Of a stretch of 64,000 nucleotides of DNA, positions 45,306 through 57,034 are shown in pieces. The stretch is from NCBI GenBank assembly GCA_021229015.1, contig CM037782.1, forward strand, positions 57,967,518-58,031,517, given 5' to 3'. The notes under the pieces were generated by a model. It had not been told where the DNA came from and searched no databases. It saw only the letters and a program-made list of their open reading frames with translations. The position numbers and the translations under genes are program-made. Origin of the DNA: Solen grandis. Lineage: Eukaryota > Mollusca > Bivalvia > Adapedonta > Solenidae. The stretch's first letter is position 1. Each line of letters begins with the position of its first letter.

Positions 45306-48283
45306 CAACATTAAAATGTTTAAATCCACAGTTATTAAAAGTACAGTAATCGAGTTATTTCCATTTTAATGATCGCTATAGAATCGAACAAAGAAGTATG
45401 TTTTTAAGAGTTTCTTAAATGAGACGAAACTGCTGGACTGGCGTATTAATACTGGCAACGAGTTCCAGAGTTTTGGAGCACTAAGAGTAAAGCATCTGTC
45501 CCCATATTTCGCTGTTCTGGTTCTAGGTTGGACTAGTGTCACTGAAACGTCTTGGGATGTAAGTACACGGCTGGGTCTGTAAATTTCTAATATTAATTGA
45601 ATATACTCCGGTGATTGACCATGTAGTGCCTTCAACGTAAGAGTTAATATCTTAAACTGTATTCTGGCTTCTACAGGCAACCAATGCAGTTCTTTAAGGA
45701 TGGGGGTTATATGACTGAAACGTGGGTTTTTTGTAATAATCCTAGCCACTGTGTTTTGGACAGTCTGTAGCTTTTGGAGAGTGTTTTTTGGTAATCCATA
45801 TAACAGAGAATTACAGTAGTCCAATCGAGATGTAACAAGACTGTTAACAAGCGATTTTGTTGCGTCAGTGGTAAGATACTGTCTGGTGTGGCTAATTCGG
45901 CGAAGTTGAGCATAACAAGATCGACACACTGAGTTTACGTGATCTTCTAAGTCTAATTTAGAGTCTAAAAAAGCTCCCAGATTTCTAACAACAGTAGCCG
46001 GTTGTATTTTAGATGCTCCAATGGTTATTGAAATATCACCCACAAGCTTTTCATTGTGTTTAGAAGAGAAAAGAATTACTTCAGTCTTATTGGTGTTGAG
46101 TTTAAGCATGTTTTGATGCATCCATGAACCTATGTCTGCCAGGCAGGCCTCAACACGCTGAACAGCTTCTGCAACATTAACTTGGTCAGTAGGTTTGAAA
46201 GCTATGTAAAGTTGAGAATCGTCTGCGTAAAAATGATGAAGTAGACCGTGGTTTCTGCAGATTGCTCCAACTGGTTTTGTATACATAATGTAATTTTTCG
46301 GACCTAAAACTGAGCCCTGCGGAACACTGTAATTCATCAAAACTGCTTCTGACAACTGGCCGTCAATACAAACTGTTTGGTACCGGTCACCTAAGTAAGA
46401 CGTCATCCACTGAAGTGGTTTTCCCTCAATTCCAAAGTCATGTTTCAAACGATTCAAGGGTAAACTATGGTCGATGGTATCAAACGCAGCTGAGAGGTCA
46501 AGTAGGACAAGAATGGCGACTTTATTTTGATCTAAGGATTGCATGATGTCATTTTGGACTTTAATTAATGCTGTTTCTGTAGAATGGAACTTCCGATAGG
46601 CAGATTGATGCTGTTCATGTAGATTGTTAAGTGATAAATGACGCTCTAGTTGTGAGTCTACTGCTTTTTCTAAAACTTTTGAAACAAATGGTAAATTTGA
46701 AACTGGTCTATAGTTTTTTAGTTCATTTTGGTCGAGGCCTGTTTTTTTTAGTAGTGGTCGTATTCGTGAACATTTAAACGATTTTGGAACATACCAACAT
46801 TAAAATGTTTAAATCCACAGTTATTAAAAGTACAGTAATCGAGTTATTTCCATTTTAATGATCGCTATAGAATCGAACAAAGAAGTATGTTTTTAAGAGT
46901 TTCTTAAATGAGACGAAACTGCTGGACTGGCGTATTAATACTGGCAACGAGTTCCAGAGTTTTGGAGCACTAAGAGTAAAGCATCTGTCCCCATATTTCG
47001 CTGTTCTGGTTCTAGGTTGGACTAGTGTCACTGAAACGTCTTGAGATGTAAGTACACGGCTGGGTCTGTAAATTTCTAATATTAATTGAATATACTCCGG
47101 TGATTGACCATGTAGTGCCTTGAACGTAAGAGTTAATATCTTAAACTGTATTCTGGCTTCTACAGGCAACCAATGCAGTTCTTTAAGGATGGGGGTTATA
47201 TGACTGAAACGAGGGTTTTTTGTAATAATCCTAGCCACTGTGTTTTGGACAGTCTGTAGCTTTTGGAGAGTGTTTTTTGGTAATCCATATAACAGAGAAT
47301 TACAGTAGTCCAATCGAGATGTAACAAGACTGTTAACAAGCGATTTTGTTGCGTCAGTGGTAAGATACTGTCTGGTGTGGCTAATTCGGCGAAGTTGAGC
47401 ATAACAAGATCGACACACTGAGTTTACGTGATCTTCTAAGTCTAATTTAGAGTCTAAAAAAGCTCCCAGATTTCTAACAACAGTAGCCGGTTGTATTTTA
47501 GATGCTCCAATGGTTATTGAAATATCACCCACAAGCTTTTCATTGTGTTTAGAAGAGAAAAGAATTACTTCAGTGTTATTGGTGTTGAGTTTAAGCATGT
47601 TTTGATGCATCCATGAAACTATGTCTGCCAGGCAGGCCTCGACACGCTGAACAGCTTCTGCAACATTAACTTGGTCAGTAGGTTTGAAAGCTATGTAAAG
47701 TTGAGAATCGTCTGCGTAAAAATGATGAAGTAGACCGTGGTTTCTGCAGATTGCTCCAACTGGTTTTGTATACATAATGTAATTTTTCGGACCTAAAACT
47801 GAGCCCTGCGGAACACTGTAATTCATCAAAACTGCTTCTGACAACTGGCCGTCAATACAAACTGTTTGGTACCGGTCACCTAAGTAAGACGTCATCCACT
47901 GAAGTGGTTTTCCCTCAATTCCAAAGTCATGTTTCAAACGATTCAAGGGTAAACTATGGTCGATGGTATCAAACGCAGCTGAGAGGTCAAGTAGGACAAG
48001 AATGGCGACTTTATTTTGATCTAAGGATTGCATGATGTCATTTTGGACTTTAATTAATGCTGTTTCTGTAGAATGGAACTTCCTATAGGCAGATTGATGC
48101 TGTTCATGTAGATTGTTAAGTGATAAATGACGCTCTAGTTGTGAGTCTACTGCTTTTTCTAAAACTTTTGAAACAAATGGTAAATTTGAAACTGGTCTAT
48201 AGTTTTTTAGTTCATTTTGGTCGAGGCCTGTTTTTTTTAGTAGTGGTCGTATTCGTGAACATTTAAACGATTTTGGAACATAC
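45306..48283. repeat. exact 1489-bp head-to-tail tandem duplication
   Basis: 45306-46794 and 46795-48283 have the same length, abut directly and differ at about seven bases by eye (~0.5%). The join falls at ACATAC/CAACATTAAAATG. Either a recent unequal event or false duplication in assembly. Confidence 0.93.
45366..46794 (-). pseudogene. LINE-C ORF2, duplicated 3' copy
   Basis: Carries RT motif A in LLDLSAAFDTIDH, motif B in YSVPQGSVLGP, motif C in FYADDSQLY and a C-terminal region ending SFKKLLKTYFFVRFYSDH. The frame is intact from the stop at 45366 to the duplication join at 46794, where upstream ORF is replaced by the 3' UTR of the other copy. It lacks the N-terminal RT part and endonuclease. 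Confidence 0.85.
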
Positions 48284-48660
48284 GCTGATTCTAATGATGT
48301 GTTAATGATTTTAGTCAATATCGGTGAAAGTTCATCGATGCAAGATTTCAACAGCCATGTGGGTATTGGATCAAGTTCACATGATTTGTGTGGTGATTTC
48401 ACGATTATTTGCTTGATATCCTGTTCAGACAATGAAGAGAAAGCAGTCAGATTAGAAATTAAACATGGCCGAGATGGTTCTACAGCTTCGGGAACGCTCG
48501 TTGTTGAGATGTCTGCCCTTATATCATTTCTAATGCCCTTGATTTTGTCATTGAAAAAATCACTAAAGTCCTGCGCTAGTTCCTTCGATGATGTTGTAGA
48601 AGGTAAAACCGCTTCAGTTGTCGAGCCAAGAAGATGATTTGTTATTTTGAAAAGACTTTT
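46855..48660 (-). pseudogene. LINE-C ORF2, longer copy (RT and C-terminus)
   Basis: The open frame extends upstream of MSEQDIKQIIVKSPHK into LFKITNHLLGSTTEAV and ELAQDFSDFFNDKIKGIRND, both typical of CR1/L2 ORF2 before RT. RT motifs KNYRPVSNLPFVSKVLEK, LLDLSAAFDTIDH, YSVPQGSVLGP and FYADDSQLY are intact, as is the C-terminal region. Motif B lacks the usual Leu/Tyr run (GPKNYIMYTK). Upstream (48660-49020) the linker is split by indels. Not a host gene. Confidence 0.85.
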
Positions 48661-49023
48661 CTGATCTCGTCCTTACGATTTTATTTTGTCCGTATAATAA
48701 GCAATTCTGGCTTTGTTTTAGCAATTTATTTACCAGAGCACATTGTTCACGGTATATCTGATGATCTATTATAAGTTTTGTCTCCATTTACGCTCTAGCT
48801 TTCGGCGATGGTGTTTGGCATCGTGAAGTTCGTCTGTGTACCAGTCACGTCCGGGCCTCAAAACTATAGTCTTAGTACGTAATGGAGCATGTTTTTCTAG
48901 GAGAGAAGATAATTCATTGTATTTACTAACTCATCAGCATCTGAAGACCATGACTGAGAATTTTGTAGACCAGATGATACAATGTCCTCCTTAAAAGATT
49001 GTATATTAATAGTACTAACTTTC

Positions 49024-49314
49024 CTAAAAGAAACGGTTTTTCTTATAGGTGTGGTTAAATATCTTTGCTGTAAATGTCACAGCGTAATGATCACGAGAAA
49101 CCTTCCCGGTTGAGTCTGATAGTTCGGGATCGGAAACATCAATTCGAGAAACGATGTCTTCTGAATCCCTGGTGATTACTACATCAAGCGTATGTCCTCC
49201 TACATGTGTAGGTTGGTTTACATGCTGTGTCATACCACAAGACTTGAGGGTACTACTAAACTGCAAGGTGTCACGATTATTTGGGTCGTCTAGTGGAAAA
49301 TTTAAAGTCGCCAA
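49024..49314 (-). pseudogene. LINE-C endonuclease C-terminal fragment
   Basis: LNFPLDDPNNRDTLQFSSTL and VNQPTHVGGHTLDVVITR match the APE endonuclease region with its ...HTLDVVIT block. The GDFN motif just before is damaged by small indels. 5'-truncated at ~49318. Confidence 0.75.
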
Positions 49315-49318
49315 AACT

Positions 49319-49678
49319 ATAATGAACTTTAATTATCAGTACGCGAATCTTAAAAAGTTGCAGACCACTTCCAGTGTTCTAAATACTCATTTGATTATGA
49401 TAAAAATTTGCTTTTGATAAGCTTCTGTCATTGAACTGCAAAACGCTGTATGGAATATTAATTTCAACTTTAATGTTTTAAGTCATAGTTTATTCTTAAA
49501 ATTGTAAACTTCATGATGAGTATTGAAATCAAATGTTCTCAATATGATTTGAACTATAAAACGATACGCACTACTTCCACGCTTCTACATCCTTATCACA
49601 CTGGCACTTAATTGTTTTTATCATTAACCTTAGTTGTTACATGGAACCTAAATCTTTCGAAACAAAGACTGCACTGAC
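49319..49678. other. unassigned non-coding DNA
   Basis: Nothing recognised. Confidence 0.45.
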
Positions 49679-49905
49679 GAATTAATCAGTAAATTTTTGC
49701 TTTCTTTATCGACTGTCTATCCTGTATCTAAGAACACTTACAATGTAAATTTCAGATAATTTAGCTAATTCCGTACTGAAATAACACAATTTGTCCATAC
49801 ATATCAGCCTTCTTGACACAGAATGAGTCACGAATAATTAACACTAACTAGAAAAAAACACAAGCATGGTCGCTATATTCGGAATGAATATTAAAATCAA
49901 ACCTA
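49679..49905 (-). mobile_element. indel-riddled LINE-B fragment
   Basis: Colinear with 41805-42060: shared blocks include TATCGACTGTCTATC, TTCAGATAATTTAGCTA, GAGTCACGAATA and CACAAGCATGGTCGCTATAT. Between the blocks one to several bases are missing every few positions, while substitutions are few. This resembles unpolished consensus as much as biological decay. Confidence 0.7.
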
Positions 49906-50069
49906 GAATGCCCTTAGTTCTTGTGGAACTAATGTAAATTGACACGTAGAATATTTCTGTTAATCAAAACTGAGACCACCGTTCTACTGCAAATTAACCT
50001 ATGTATCCAAAACGCATTACTAATCTTACACAGTGCCTTTACACTGGGCGTTTTTAACCTAGAATATTT

Positions 50070-50265
50070 TAAAACCCTTTCCTACCGAAGGACCATGGAA
50101 ATGATATATCAAACAAGCATGGAAACAAGATAGGCGACTTGATTACTAGGAGCTGATCATGGTTTTTATGCTGTTCGTGCTCCTATGGCTGATTGAGGGC
50201 TTTATTAATTTAATATATGGTCTAGGTGTCTACTGTTTTTCTTGCAACAGGTTATTTGAAACGTA
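50070..50265 (+). mobile_element. indel-riddled MITE family 1 copy
   Basis: Matches family 1 through AACCCTTTCCTACCGA, ACCATGGAAA, GCTGATCATGG, TTTTTATGCTGTTCGTGCTCC, then TTTAATATATGG and TGTTTTTCTTGCA. The hairpin's left arm is largely collapsed. The indel style matches the preceding fragment. Confidence 0.65.
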
Positions 50266-52316
50266 TTATTTTTAGTCTCAATTCGAGCCAGTTATTGAGA
50301 AAGTGGTGTAATCTGATTAAACGAGGAACACGTGATTCTAGGTTTGATTTAGTAATACAAAGTCCGATTAAGATTTCACACCATTGTATGGTCAAGTTCA
50401 CATGCATTGTGTTATTTACGAAAAGCTATAACACTGGGGTACAATGTCGGCGTTACTAAATTTAAAAGGTAAAACACACTGGGAAAAAATGTCGGCGTTT
50501 CCTATTGATTTATTAATAATGAGTTTAAAAGCAAAATTTCCAGAAAACCACAATAAAATTCCAAATGAAATAGTAGCAAATACATTTACTATGCTTTTAT
50601 ACATAATCTTGATAATTTACAACAGCTGTTTATGTATATATTGTCAAAGGATAAAATGTGTTTGTGTATTTATATGTAATCTTTCCATATTTGAATCACT
50701 GATCTTTGACCATGTATAAATCCACATAGCTATGTTTATTTGTGCATGCTATGTTTTACATTTTGTATACCATGGGCATGTAACACAAAGTATTAATTCC
50801 GGATTTAAAAAAAATTAAACCAATTCCTTTAACAAATGCATTTATTATGTATACATATAACTAATTACATACATGGCATTTGCATTTTTTCTTCGGTTAT
50901 TAATTTATATTCATTCACTTTACGTCGCTTGAGAATCTCCACGGTTCCTGGGTAGGATCTGTACTTTGTATCTTGGATGTATGTATACATAGACTTATAA
51001 GTAGTGAGAAGAAACAACTCAGTAACACAAATAAAATAGTCAATAGAAAGCATACCCTTTGCATGTATACGCAGGCACTTCTCATTTGTCAGTTACATCA
51101 ATTTATTAGCTTACTTTGAATCACCTTAAAGCTGTATACATAGACCTTTAAGTAGTGAGAAGAAACAACTCAATATCACAAATGTAATAGTCAATAGAAA
51201 GCATAACCTTTGCATGTATACGCAAGCACTTCTCATTTAGATGAATGCATGTGTAAGATAAATCAATTTACGTAAATGCCCTTCCATATACATGCGTTTC
51301 CCTAATTTTATGTTATCTCAGTTAGTATCCTAAAAGCTGATTTAAACACAAAATACCTTACCGTTGTGTTAAGGTGCAGTCTTGTTCAACAGTGACCCCT
51401 GAGACTCAAAATTATCCATTCGTTTAAAAGGTTATTCGAATATTGTTTCATTTTTTTATCACGTCTCCTTATATTGAAAGACTACTTAACTCGAAAAGTC
51501 TGGCCGCGAGGTAGGTAGAGTCCTTTAGGGTCTCACTGATCAAAGTCGAGAAATAGTAGTATCAAAGAATTAGTTCCTCTCGTGTCTAGATCAATACTGT
51601 AATGGCGGGGTCGCTTGGAGACTTCATGAGGGGCGGTGGGGGAATGGGGGAAGGGGGGGGGGATCATATCGTACAAAACGATAACATTAAATCAAAGGAC
51701 TAAAGTTGCGGTAAACCCTTAAAGGAAATGTTAAGAGGCTTTTTATTTGGAACTATTGTATTGGTATTTGTGCACATCAAATGGATATTTGGAAACAACG
51801 CAACCTATTACCAATGTCCGTGAGAATTTCAATAGCTGATATCCAAATATTAATCTTCTGGCGGACAATAATGCACAATAATCTTCTGTAATCTTCTATA
51901 AATTATTTATTCATCATTTCGTTAAAACAGTTGCCACGGCATATACAACGAACGATAACTCTGCAACGATGCTAAAGCAGGAACAATATCAATGAAGAAA
52001 CATTGTGTGACGTAAGCCAGAGGCGGGCTACCGGAAAAACGCTATACATGAAGTGCATCAGTTCACGCACCTCTTCCATGTTCTATATCCTGATAAGTAT
52101 ATGGCAAATAAAATTAAGTCGTTAATTGGAAAAGTTCGACCATCGCAGTAAAAGCATATATTAGCTATGCGATACAATTTGATATGGAAAATCAAGGAAC
52201 CAGTACCAAATTGCAAGCCACTTGACGACTCTCAGTCTCACATGCTTGTACGATTTGATTCGCCCCATGCAACTTCGAGCCCCTTTGGTCCTGTCTGGAC
52301 CTGTACATGTACTATA
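50266..52316. other. non-coding DNA with a 105-bp direct repeat
   Basis: A ~105-bp block starting GTATACATAGAC is repeated at 50983-51087 and 51134-51238 with moderate divergence. A G run lies at about 51640-51661. No gene supported. Confidence 0.55.
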
Positions 52317-53724
52317 TTTTTAGCTCACCTGAGCAAAGCTCAGGGTGAGCTATTGTGATCCCGTGAGCGTCCGTCGTCCGTCGTGCGGCGTCAACAATTT
52401 TTAGTGTTTACACTCTATCACCTTTATTTCTTAAGCAATCATCTTCAAACTTTAAGACAATGTTTATGACCATAATGTCTCGATTGAGTTCGATTATGGC
52501 TGAGATCCGTCAATTAGGTCAGGAGTAATGCCCCTTTTAATATTCAAAAAATGCCATATTTCACGTTGTTTACACTCTAGCATCTTCATCTTTTGAGTAA
52601 TCATCTTCAAACTTTATTACAATGCTTATGACCATAAGGTCTCGATTGAGTTCGATTATGGCTGAGATCCGTCAATTAGGTCAGAAGTTATGCCCCTTTT
52701 AATATTAAAAAAATGCCATATTTCACGTTGTTTACACTCTAGCATCTTCATCTTTTTAGCAATCCTTTTCAAACTTTATGACAATGCTTATGACCATAAG
52801 GTTTCGATTGAGTTCGATTATGGCTGAAATCGGTCAATAAGGTCAGGAGTATGCCCTTTATATAAAATGCATATTTATTGTTAATCTGCTTCTTTATCTT
52901 TAGCATATCTTCAACTTTATGGCATGCTTAGACCATAAGTCTCGATTGATTGATTATGGCTGAATCATGATTAGTAGATTTACCCTTAATAAAATGCCAT
53001 ATTTCACGTTGTTTACACTCTAGCATCTTCATCTTTTGAGCAATCATCTTCAAACTTTATTACAATGTTTATAACTATAAGGTCTCGATTGAGTTCGATT
53101 AATGCTGAAATCCGTCAATTAGTTCAGAAGTTATGCCCCTTTTAATCTTCAAAAAATGTCATATTTCACTTTGTTTACACTCTAGCATCTTCATCTTTTA
53201 AGCAATCATCTTCAAACTTTATGACAATGCTTATGACCATAAGGTCTCAATTGAGTTCGATTATGCTGAATCCGTCATTAGTCAGAAGTTATGCCCCTTT
53301 TATTAAAAAATGCCATATTTCACGTTGTTTACACTCTAGCATCTTCCTTTTTTTAGCAATCATCTTCAAACTTTATGACATTGTTAATGACCATAATGTC
53401 TCGATTGAGTTCAATTGTGGCTGAGATGGGCCATTTAGGTCAGGAGTTATGCCCCTTTTAATACAAAAAATGCAAGATTTCACTTTGTTTATTCTCTAGC
53501 AACTTCATTTTTTTAACAATCTTTTTTAACTTTAAGACAATGTTTATGCCCATAATCTCACAATCGGGTTCAATTATAACTGATATTGACTTGTAAATTT
53601 AGGAGGTATGCCCATTTCACCATAAAAAAAAGCCATATTTCACTTTTACACTTAAGCATCTTTATTTCTTAAGCAATCATCTTTCTCAGGTGAGCGACCA
53701 AGGGCCATCTTGGCCCTCTTGTTT
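52317..53724 (+). mobile_element. complete head-monomers-tail repeat element D
   Basis: Head: TTTTAGCTCACCTGAGCAAA, an inverted GCTCAGGGTGAGC partner, then GAGCTATTGTGATCCCGTGA and CGTCCGTCGTCCGTCGTGC. Body: about eight monomers of ~130-175 bp with CATATTTCACGTTGTTTACA, CTCTAGCATCTTCATC, TCGATTGAGTTCGATTATGG and GTTATGCCCCTTTTAAT. Tail: CTCAGGTGAGCGACCAAGG, then the hairpin AGGGCCATCTTGGCCCT and CTTGTTT. Head and tail share inverted GCTCACCTGAG/CTCAGGTGAGC. No ORF. The third monomer (about 52850-52990) has lost many single bases. Confidence 0.8.
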
Positions 53725-53857
53725 AATATAGAGCTTTAATTAACATATATTGATTTAATATGTGTGTATATTTACAATTATCCATAATCCGTTTAATATA
53801 TTATGAACTTAATCCAGCTCAGAATAATTCTACTTAAAGAACGTTCTATATTTTGTG

Positions 53858-54098
53858 TCAACCCTTTCCCTATATAGACTCATTTTGACGCACTCAGTAG
53901 GTATCACATAAAGCCTGATCTGCAGAAAACCACAGTTAAACCTTACCAAATTTAATTATAAAATCCTCATTTCCAGACCACTGAGGAGCAGCGAACAACA
54001 TAAAACCTGATCAGCCTGCGAGTTACTCGCACGCCGATCTGGTTTTATGCTGTTCGCATAGGTCTTTTCATGGTATCTTCTATGAGGGAAAGAGTTAA
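53858..54098 (-). mobile_element. TTAA MITE family 1
   Basis: Full-length reverse copy. Left edge TCAACCCTTTCCCTATATAG (TTAA changed), right edge TATGAGGGAAAGAGTTAA. The hairpin has three changes near its tip (TCGCACGCCG). Confidence 0.85.
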
Positions 54099-55036
54099 AA
54101 CTTCATTTGATTCGTTGTGTGTGACGTCAGTCAAACCAACTATAGTACAAACTTTCTTAGCATCCGTTTATCTACTTTGAAAACCGAAAAACCCCTTCTA
54201 AATATTGTAAATATGATCGAACAATAGTATATAACTCTACAAAATTGGTATGTTGAGATTAAGCAAAAGTGTTTATGTCAAAAATAAACATTTACGGGAC
54301 ACAATAATTGTCCGTCGTATAAAAGCACGAAAGAACTAATTTCTCTATGATGTTGCATAATTGTCACTTGACCATGCAAAAGAATATGTATGTATTTTGT
54401 TTTGATACAAAGGTGGCTCGTAGACAATTTTCGATAGTAATTATTCAGGTTTCAATCATTTTATGATGTTACAATAACCAATGTAGAAAGCTTGAAGTCC
54501 GATACAAATCCGTGTTAGGTCACTAATATAATACGGCTGAACAACATTCTGACAGCGACGGAAATGGAAGTTCTATGTAAGAGAGAAAGAGATGAATTAC
54601 CACTTGTCAGATCTTTTCTGACTTTTCAGTATTTTGGATGAATGTTAATACTACCTTCATATATATTTTATAATTGGCGAGTATTTTCGGCGAAGTCTCG
54701 TCAGATTTTGATATACGAATTCAAGTGAGACACAAAAGAAGTATGACAGCATGCGTGCACGGACAATCTAGAGGAATCCGAATACCCAAGTCAGAGCTTA
54801 TTTTGGTCAGTATTAGATGGCCATTTACTAAGACTTTGATTTAATAAGTATGATCAGCCACTGTAATATTCTATAATTGTATAGAAAAATGGATAGGCTG
54901 AAAAGCAATACAATTTTTCAAATAAATAAATAAATAAAAAAAAAAATAAATAAAAATAATAATAATAATTATGATTCAATGTACATGTTCAGTTGTTTGA
55001 AATAGGAAATATAATGCAATGTAATTGGCTTTTCTG
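54099..55036. other. non-coding DNA
   Basis: AT-rich; an A/T-rich simple tract lies at about 54920-54970. No gene recognised. Confidence 0.5.
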
Positions 55037-55288
55037 ACTTGACTATTTGAGTTTACCATCGCTTCGACAGTATTTCAGTCATATAGCGACGTCCAGCTAA
55101 TTACAGGTGGAGGAAGACCCCGAATGCACGGAGGCATCCGGGTAGAACCACCGACCTACCGCAAGCCAGCTGGAAGGCTTCCTCACATGAAAATCCGAAT
55201 GACCCTGCCGGGATTCGAACCCACGCGGTGAGGGGCTGAGTGAGTGTCAAGTCAGCGACTTTACCCTCTCGGCCACGGAGGCCCCTAG
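55037..55288 (-). mobile_element. SINE family 2, complete
   Basis: Read in reverse, the head starts GGGGCCTCCGTGGCCGAGAG with A box TGGCCGAGAGGGT and, ~50 bp on, B box GGTTCGAATCCC. The spacing and CTCACTCAGCCCCTC insert fit a Ser/Leu-type tRNA with a long variable arm. The body has TCATGTGAGGAAGCC, ACCCGGATGCCTCCG and CCTCCACCTGTAATTAGCTG, ending AAACTCAAATAGTCAAGTCA. A 3' fragment of the same family is at 6475-6590. No clear target duplication seen. Confidence 0.8.
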
Positions 55289-56792
55289 CTTTTCTGATAA
55301 TGCCCTTATTGAATGAATGTACATATATAGATATGATTGGTTTATATATTGATTACCAGATCCATTAGATTGCTATATTTTCTAAGTGTATGCTTAGCAC
55401 ATTTATCTAAGTGTGTGACCGTATTTTATTGACAGAAGTTTATTTATAATGGGTAATTGAATTGTGTATAGAATGGGCTTGAAGCCTATTGTATTTTGCA
55501 AATAGAAATTTCAGTCGAATACAGCTAGGTGAAAGAAATATCAAACCGTGATTTATATACCATATCTCAAATGAAAGAGTGCTTGAAGAGCTGCAAGTCG
55601 ATCACCAATAATTAAATTTACTTTGATTAACAAAAGGAATGCAGCATTCTGTTCTCTCAATGCTCTCAGAGCTTTGATTTGTATTCATGCAGTACCTTAT
55701 CTACAACAGTCTCTATTTATAGACTGAAGTAATATGCAATTTTCCTACACAGGTCAGAGGCTCCGAACTCATTTCGGATAGTAGATATACAGGTTTCGGT
55801 CATTTTTCAATGCAAGAAATAGCCTTTGGAGATATCTGAGATGGATAGATTGATGTGATTTTTAGTATATGTTACAATGATTTGTTTTGGACTTCAAATG
55901 GTTTTTTGTAACAGCCTAAAATGACCGAACGCTACACATTTACTATCAAATTTATTTGTGAGCCACCTTTGCATCGAAACAAACTATATTCGTGCGCATG
56001 GTAAAGTAATCACGTGATAAAAAAAGTTAGATCATTCGATTGCAGTAAGAAAAGAGTCATTGTTACATGAATAAGACATAGATTCCGCGTATTTTTATTA
56101 ACCAATGTACACGTACATAAACTTTATTGACCTTTGCGTATTAATAAGTTTCAGCAGTCATTGTAACAAAGTTGTAGACCTGATATTTTTTTGGCCATAT
56201 ATTTATTTGGATTTGTGATCGCAACATTTCGGACATGTTGCATTTGGCAGATAGCCGAAGTTATCCGTTTGTTTACACGTCGTAGCTGGTTTCCAAGTAA
56301 ACATGAACTGAAAGAAGGAACAAACAGACGATTTGTTCTGGTACTCTCCTTTAAATTTTTATAAAATATGTAACCGGAAACCATTTATTATAATTTGCCC
56401 AGTTATATCGCTCGGTTTGTGTTTAAGCAGATGCAGCATTTTAACATATAATTCATTGCAAAAAAAATCTGTAGAAAACTATTGATGCAATCTGTTCATA
56501 TCTAACATATTATATTAAACTGCACTTTCAAGCGTGTACCATCATCCGTAAATCAACCATAAATATGTATATGATTTCCAATCTCGTCTGGGTCTCGATG
56601 AAGTCTCTTTCGCCGCACGCGACTTTAGAAATTCGATATGATAAAACATAATCTGCCAATCTTTGTTTATAAGTCTCTGATAATATAAAACCTAAAATAC
56701 ACAGTGTGGCCATAGCTTCAAATACGGATGTCGTAAATAATATAAAAATACTGCTGGAAGAATACATGTAAGCCATATGTCAGCTAGTTTAA
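55289..56792. other. non-coding DNA
   Basis: No gene or repeat recognised; open frames are below 85 codons. Confidence 0.5.
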
Positions 56793-57034
56793 TTAACCTT
56801 TTCCCTCATATAGACTCATTTTGACGCACTCAGTAGGTATCACATAAAGCCTGATCTGCAGAAAGTCACAGTTAAACCTTACCAAATTTAATTATAAAAT
56901 CCTCATTACCAGACCAATGAGAAGCAGCGAACAGCATAAAACCTGATCAGCCTGCGAGTTACTCGCAGGCTGATCTGGTTTTATGCTGTTCGCATTGGAC
57001 TTTTCATGGTATCCTCTATGAGGGAAACGGTTAA
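56793..57034 (-). mobile_element. TTAA MITE family 1
   Basis: Full-length reverse copy with TTAACCTTTTCCCTCATATA and TATGAGGGAAACGGTTAA. TTAA is intact at both edges. The hairpin is almost perfect. Confidence 0.88.

Larger units (their letters stand above)
45019..49318 (-). mobile_element. LINE-C, CR1/L2-like LINE with internal tandem duplication
   Basis: On the minus strand: endonuclease C-terminus (49314-49024), degraded linker, RT and C-terminal domain, then a 3' UTR ending TTTGTAAAGCACTTTTGAAC and GTGCTATATAAATGTGGTG, followed by an (ATT)n tract at 45019-45053. That 3' end is typical of CR1/L2-type LINEs. The 5' end is truncated inside the endonuclease. A 1489-bp segment is duplicated head to tail (45306-46794 and 46795-48283). 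Confidence 0.85.

Noticed and set aside
46855..48432. host reverse transcriptase gene
   Set aside because: RT motifs, 3' UTR with (ATT)n tail and neighbouring endonuclease fragment identify a CR1/L2-like LINE.
55200..55288. tRNA-Ser or tRNA-Leu gene on the minus strand
   Set aside because: It is continuous with a repeated body also found at 6475-6590 and lacks a terminator, so it is a SINE head.
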